From Larix sibirica (lineage: Eukaryota; Streptophyta; Pinopsida; Pinales; Pinaceae), in contig NWUY0300072942.1 of NCBI GenBank assembly GCA_004151065.3, forward strand, positions 1-12,624: a DNA stretch of 12,624 nucleotides, in the 5' to 3' direction. A program made the translations under genes and the position numbers. The notes beneath the pieces are model-generated. The model did no database searches. It was not told the origin of the DNA and was given only the letters and a program-made list of their open reading frames with translations. Every line of letters begins with the position of its first letter. The stretch's first letter is position 1. This document shows positions 8,197 through 12,624 of the stretch, one piece after another.

Positions 8197-8498
8197 GTCC
8201 ATTGGTTGTAGCTTGGGTGGTTGGGAGGAATGATTGTTACCCTCCCCACCCAGGTTCAATTTTTTGTAAGTGACATGNGACATGATGCTCTTGTTGAGCC
8301 CCTATGTAATTGGTTTCCTTATGCACAAACTATGAGTTCAATTCTTGTAAGTGACATGGTGCTCTTGTTGAGCCCCTATTGTATTGAGATTGTATTTCTG
8401 GTCATACCTTGATTCTCTACCTAGAATAGTAGGTGTTGGCATTATCCTGATGGACCATCCCTCTAACAAATAGTGAACCACCATTTTTAAAATAACAT
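8197..8498 (+). mobile_element. Probable tRNA-derived SINE with internal duplication
   Basis: The left arm runs without a break where the right arm carries about 300 extra bases, so this is an insertion made after the inverted duplication. Near its left end are a box A-like TAGCTTGGGTGG (8209-8220) and, 32 bases on, a box B-like GGTTCAATTTT (8253-8263), the spacing of an RNA polymerase III internal promoter. A second box B-like AGTTCAATTCT (8335-8345) and the following GTAAGTGACATG and GCTCTTGTTGAGCCCCTAT repeat the first unit, so the element looks partly dimeric. Flanks share only ACAT as a possible target-site duplication, short for a SINE, and there is no clear poly(A) or simple tail. An unresolved base (N) lies at 8278. 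Confidence 0.6.
8254..8382. repeat. Internal direct repeat of the inserted element
   Basis: Segment 8254-8305 and segment 8336-8380 share GTTCAATT, TTGTAAGTGACATG and GCTCTTGTTGAGCCCCTAT. The first unit carries an additional NGACAT, containing the unresolved base, between these blocks. Confidence 0.9.
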
Positions 8499-9537
8499 AA
8501 TCATAGTTTTTTGGGGAATAATTCTAATAGTATTAATGGTTTGGTTTCACTTAAGAAAATAGATCTATCACAAAATAGATTAAAGGGATCGATTCCTACA
8601 CATGGTGTATACAATTGGACTTATTTAAGTGTTTTCTTTGCTCATTCTAACAATCTTTATGGGACTTTGCCTTCATCATCATCCAATTGTACCAATCTTA
8701 TGGCACTGGATTTAAGGAAAATAGATTTACAGGTGAACTTCCTACATATCTCACAAATTTTGGTCATCTGCAAATTTAGAATGTTGGTTATAATATCCTT
8801 CATGGTAGTATTCCACATTGGATCACAAACTTCACCAAGTTGTTTGTGTTGGATTTATCCAACAATAAGTTTAGTGGAAGCATTCCATCTAATATTGAGA
8901 GACTTAATGATTTGCAATAAATGGATCTTTACAGAGGTTCCAATATTCATATGAAATGACAATTGACATAAAAGGAATTGAGCATAACATGTCATATATG
9001 TGGCATACAAATACAATATTTGATCTGTCTCAAAATAATCTTACAGGAGAAATCCCTGTCAGTATAGGAAGTATGAATAGCTTGCGGTTGCTAAATTTAT
9101 TTGGGAACCAATTGGAAGGGAAAAATCTTGCATGTCTTAGTGAGATATCTACTCTGGAGGAGTTGAACTTGGCTAAAAATAAATTGCATAGAGAAATTCC
9201 TCAAGAGCTCTCTAAATTATCAATGTTGGCTTCTCTAAATGTTTCATCTAACGACCTATGTGGAAAAATCTCAAAAGGGACACATTTTTACATTTTTGGT
9301 GTGACTTCATTTTCTAGGAATAAGTGCTTGTGTGGATTTCCTCTACCACCATGCATACAAAAGTATAATTCATTGGTTAGAGATAATGGTAATGAGAATA
9401 ATGTTAAAACATGATGTTTGATCCGTGTAAATGAAAAAGTATCTTTGATAGCATTGGCCTTGGGAGTGGGGATTATTTTTGGGGGAGTTGTTGCTATGTT
9501 CATTGTTTGGGATAGAGTAAGGTCTTGGCTACTCATT

Positions 9538-10169
9538 ATGAGTATAACATGTCATATGTGTGGCATACATACATGATATGTGATTTGTCTCAAAATAATC
9601 TTATAGGAAAAATCCCTAACAACATAGGAAGTATGAAAAGCTTGCGGTTGCTAAATTTATCTGGGAATCAATTGGAAGGGAGAATTCTTCTATGCCTTGG
9701 TGAGATTTCTACTCTGGAGGAGTTAGTCTTGGCCAAAAATAAATTGCATGGAGAAATTCCTCAAGAGCTTTCTAAATTGTCAATGTTGGTTTCTCTAAAT
9801 GGTTCATTTAACAATCTTTGTGGGCCAATCCCAAAAGGGACTCAGTTTTACACTTTTAGTGTGACTTCATTTCAATGGAATAAGTGTTTGTGGGAGTTTC
9901 TTCTACGACCATGCAACAAGAAGATAATTTAGTCGCTAGAGATAATGGTAGTGGGATTAATGTTGAAACATGACTGGGTTGAGCCATGTAAATGAAGTAT
10001 CTTTGATAGCATTGGGGTTGGGAGTGGGGATTGGATTTGGGGGGTTTTGTTGCTATGTTTATTGCTTGGGATAGAGCAAGGTGTTGGGTAGTTTGTCTGC
10101 CTCCCAACAACACAAGAAAACCATTTTATGGACTCTATTGATTTCCTACACAGTTCAATAACACTTGTT
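9538..10169 (+). pseudogene. Tandemly duplicated 3' end of the right RLP copy
   Basis: This is a second copy of the RLP 3' region, starting at the island/LRR border (TATAACATGTCATATGTGTGG, counterpart at about 8980) and following the truncated first copy with a period of about 560 bp. It encodes ICDLSQNNL, LRLLNLSGNQLEG, LNGSFNNLCGPIPKGTQF and a damaged C-cap (CLWEFLLRPC, where one Cys and the GFP motif are lost). A 1-base deletion produces a TAG at 9930-9932. A TGA follows in ACATGA, at the same place as in the first copy. Further on are a membrane-segment remnant and the tail remnant NNTRKPFYGLY, itself followed by TGA where the left copy has Lys. It cannot encode a functional protein. Confidence 0.9.
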
Positions 10170-10874
10170 TACATATATTACTAATTTCAATGTCACTTGC
10201 ACATATATGTCATTGAGTGGGTGTAAAGATACAATCTTTGAATGTAGGTAAACAACCTTTAAAAAAACTTAAAATAGAATTCAAAGAGTTTATTTGAAGA
10301 CTATTTGGATGTGAATCTCATGTTACTAATATGTTTTGTATAAAAGATAATAAAGATATAAATTGAAGTTCATTTTAAATTTGTTAGTATTATGTTTATG
10401 AAATATATTTGATTATTGAAATCACATTAACAACAAATATTAGTAATGTTTTTCGTTTACCATTTTTTTTAAATGACAATAACAATTAACTATACTCAAT
10501 TTTATAATAAGAAAGGTGAAATGAAAAACTTAATGAATTTTTTTTCATTAATCCAATTGGATTGGTTGCCACTACCCATTAAACTTTTGAATCATACATA
10601 TGCATAGTAATTAATGAATTAACGTCCAAATTTTCCTAATCTATTCTATTATTTTAATAAATGATTAAATTACATTTTATTAATATGAAAATGGATTTCA
10701 CAAAATATAAATTTATATTATTAAATATGTCTTGGTATTGTGTATTTATATAATTAAATATGAATAACATAATCATAATTTATAACATTAAAAGAAAATT
10801 TGGAAAATAATGTTAATTTGTTGGCTTTTTGAATTCAGTTTTAATTAATTAATTATATTTTTAATGGTTTATGT
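10170..10874. other. AT-rich spacer, no gene seen
   Basis: Very AT-rich sequence with scattered stops in all frames. The only small structure I noted is a perfect 7-bp inverted repeat (TAATGAA to TTCATTA, 10531-10550) around a T run. Confidence 0.6.
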
Positions 10875-11090
10875 ACAAATAAACTTATAATAAAATTAAA
10901 TGATATAAACAGGTTATTATGATGTACTAAGTGATCCAATTTTTTTTATTTTTATTAACAGTATTATTTAATGGATTATAATTGGTGTTTAATAAATTTA
11001 TAATAAAATTAAATGATATAAACAAATTATTATGATTTACTAAGTGATCCAAATTTTTTATTTTTATTGAAAGTATTATAATTGGTGTTT
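10875..11090. repeat. 113-bp AT-rich tandem duplication, two copies
   Basis: Units beginning near 10875 and 10988 share TTATAATAAAATTAAATGAT, then ATTATGAT, TACTAAGTGATCCAA and a TTTTTATTTTTATT tract. Both end with ATTATAATTGGTGTTT. The second unit is slightly shorter. Confidence 0.9.
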
Positions 11091-12624
11091 TAATTGACTT
11101 ATTAATCTCAAAGTAAGATTAAATCTTATTATTATTATTATGAATGCAGTTGTAAAATTTAAGAAGTGTCTTCAAACTTCATTTGAAAGCTCATTAACTC
11201 CATCGTTATTCAATGTCCAATTAGCTAGATATCTAAAGTAATTGAGCTTTTATGAATGATTATATCCTTCACACTAATTGTGGAATAAACCAAGTAAATA
11301 AAAACCATAATGAAATAATCAGTACCATGGAATAAATTTCAAACCACACATATGTAATACTAGAATTCATCACATTAATTTTTAGAGAGAACACATCTTA
11401 TGCTAAATTAGCTTATGGATTATTGTTGTTCATAGAGCACTCGCGGCCTATCCATAACCATTCTACTCATTGTCATCGACAAGATGGGGCTATTAGATAA
11501 TAAGGATAGGTTTTATATGTGATATCCTTCAAAATTATCTCAAGAATAAGTACAAAAACACCAAGTTAAGTTAGTAAGGCATGCCGTATTATTTGAAAAT
11601 ATGCAAAGGATTATATCAAAGGGTTATAATGACAACACGTAATGCATTAAAGCCCTTATGAAGCATGGAAAAATCTTCAAGAATGATCTTTGTTGGTAGG
11701 CGTCTTTAGATAGATAAAAAGATATAAAAATCTCATCTTAATGTGTTTATAATTTATGCTATTAAATGAAACTTATAAGGTATATTATTTCAATAACAAA
11801 TATAATTGTTGTTACTTTTCATCTAGATAAAAATATTTAATGTACACGTGTGTGGAAGAGAAGAGAAATATTCCTAGCAAAATATGGTCTAGAAATCATT
11901 GTTGGAAACATTAACATCATAGAATTGAAAGATAATTAAGGTTTCCATTTGTAACAATATCATTTTTTTATTGATTACATATACCGAGAAGAAAATTTAT
12001 TTGGTTGGTTCTAAATCCACAAGGACATTGTCTAAAATTTTCATCAAATAATACTTTTCATAGAATCATAGAAGTTTTAAACTTTTCATAGAATCATAGA
12101 ACTAGGACATGGCCCTCTTTTGTTGAAATCCAAAGGACCTATTGAGACTTAGAATTATCATATTTTTATCACGTTCGTTGACCCATGTAATTATCTTTTT
12201 TGTCACATGTTTTCTCATGTATCAATCCTTTTTTATAGTTCAACTCATCTTTAGCACAAGATAACCTTTTTTCCTTAAATGGCTTTGCAACTTGCTTGGT
12301 AAGTTGAGTAATAAATGGAAAATTGTATATTTTATAATTGCCTTTTTTTTAGTAAGGTGAAGTTGTTGTAGAACCACTCCTTCATCTACTACAGGACCTA
12401 TTCATATGGTTAGATAGGGGACTTGTCATTTGCAAGAGTGTTGTTGATCCTAAGCTCTACAAATGTTGATGTTGATCTCGATCGCTAAATGGGTTATTGC
12501 TAATCCCAACCACTATAGAAGTTCCTGCTAATCATGACTACTATCAGTTGGTGATCATATTAACTTGTTGGAATATTTAAACCCATCCATGTCATTTAAT
12601 ACCTTAGGATAGCATTATTGATCA
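11091..12624. other. AT-rich spacer, no gene seen
   Basis: No frame longer than about 60 codons and no recognisable domain. A 28-bp tandem duplication (ACTTTTCATAGAATCATAGAA at 12053 and 12081) is present. The last 250 bases are less AT-rich and could be the edge of another element that continues beyond the window, but I recognise nothing in them. Confidence 0.55.
12053..12101. repeat. 28-bp tandem duplication, two copies
   Basis: The 21-bp core of ACTTTTCATAGAATCATAGA plus a final A occurs at 12053 and again at 12081, with 7 bases between the copies. Confidence 0.95.

Larger units (their letters stand above)
7512..9537 (+). pseudogene. LRR receptor-like protein, 5'-truncated and broken (right arm)
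   Basis: This is the plus-strand counterpart of the left RLP copy. It begins abruptly inside an LRR at IPRHIGNLTHLTQ and stays open to 8054 through several LRRs (SLNISGAIP, NLKGTIPKSIGNL, RLSGNIFLTL), ending after a frameshift. LRR homology then continues to about 8196, where an insertion of about 300 bp interrupts it, and resumes at 8499 (DLSQNRLKGSIP, NNLYGTLPSSSSN). A frameshift near 8715 and stops at 8777-8779 and 8918-8920 follow. From 8956 a frame opens through the island region (MTIDIKGIEHNM), LRRs and C-cap CLCGFPLPPC to a TGA at 9412-9414. In the same frame after that stop lie VSLIALALGVGII and a membrane helix up to WDRVRSW. The normal cytosolic tail is missing because a second copy of the 3' end starts there. 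It is not functional as a receptor. Confidence 0.9.
5467..10169. repeat. Large head-to-head inverted repeat (arms about 1.8 and 2.7 kb)
   Basis: The left arm (5467-7253, minus sense) and right arm (7512-10169, plus sense) are copies of the same RLP 3' region, separated by a loop at about 7254-7511. Matching landmarks on opposite strands include GTATACCACGTCA (7253 versus 7513), TAATTTGACACACCTTACAC, AGTATGAATAGCTTGCGGTT, the C-cap region, and a shared end at TTCAATAACACTT just past the stop region. One 105-bp stretch compared by eye differs at about 13 positions, so the duplication is not recent. The arms differ in length because the right arm holds an insertion and a tandem duplication. Confidence 0.93.

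Noticed and set aside
8197-8280. Functional tRNA gene
   Set aside because: Box A- and B-like motifs are present at tRNA spacing, but I could not recognise an acceptor stem, anticodon arm or full cloverleaf. The segment fits a SINE head better.

Overview
This is AT-rich nuclear DNA of a land plant. It contains degraded plant receptor-like-protein (RLP) genes with leucine-rich repeats (LRR), a Ty3/gypsy remnant, a probable tRNA-derived SINE and many short tandem duplications. The RLP tail ending in KPFYGLYKFPT and the decayed, repeat-filled spacers suggest a conifer or other gymnosperm to me; that is inference, not proof. No bacterial-style operon, tRNA, rRNA or CRISPR array is visible, and I see no gene that is intact from start to stop.

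Left part (1-2000): AT-rich spacer with two small perfect-register duplications (271-330, 342-383). A less AT-poor patch at about 590-860 follows, with three TGGGCC motifs and a TATA box, which could be a housekeeping-type promoter. About 0.6 kb downstream there is a possible tiny exon (1444-1500) with good splice borders and a 12-codon ORF start. An irregular TATA-rich minisatellite lies at 1700-1990.

Middle left (2180-5325): three copies of an approximately 105-bp AT-rich repeat, with a dead Ty3/gypsy integrase fragment lodged exactly between copies 2 and 3. Next comes a head-to-tail duplication of an unrecognised element of about 1 kb (3271-4227 and 4228-5325).

Centre (5467-10169): the main content. 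Two diverged copies of the 3' part of one LRR-RLP gene lie head to head as a large inverted repeat. The left arm reads on the minus strand and the right arm on the plus strand. The ancestral N-terminus (signal peptide and LRR N-cap) is lost from both. About 260 bp of LRR sequence, unique to the left copy, separates the arms as a loop. The right arm also carries a SINE-like insertion with an internal duplication (8197-8498) and a tandem duplication of its last ~0.6 kb. Both arms are broken by stops and frameshifts, although the left arm keeps one open block for the C-terminal LRRs, C-cap, membrane segment and tail. Transcribed through, the structure would fold into a hairpin with kilobase-scale arms, so it is a candidate natural hairpin-siRNA source against related RLP genes.

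Right part (10170-12624): AT-rich spacer with a 113-bp tandem duplication and a 28-bp duplication, and no gene I can support.
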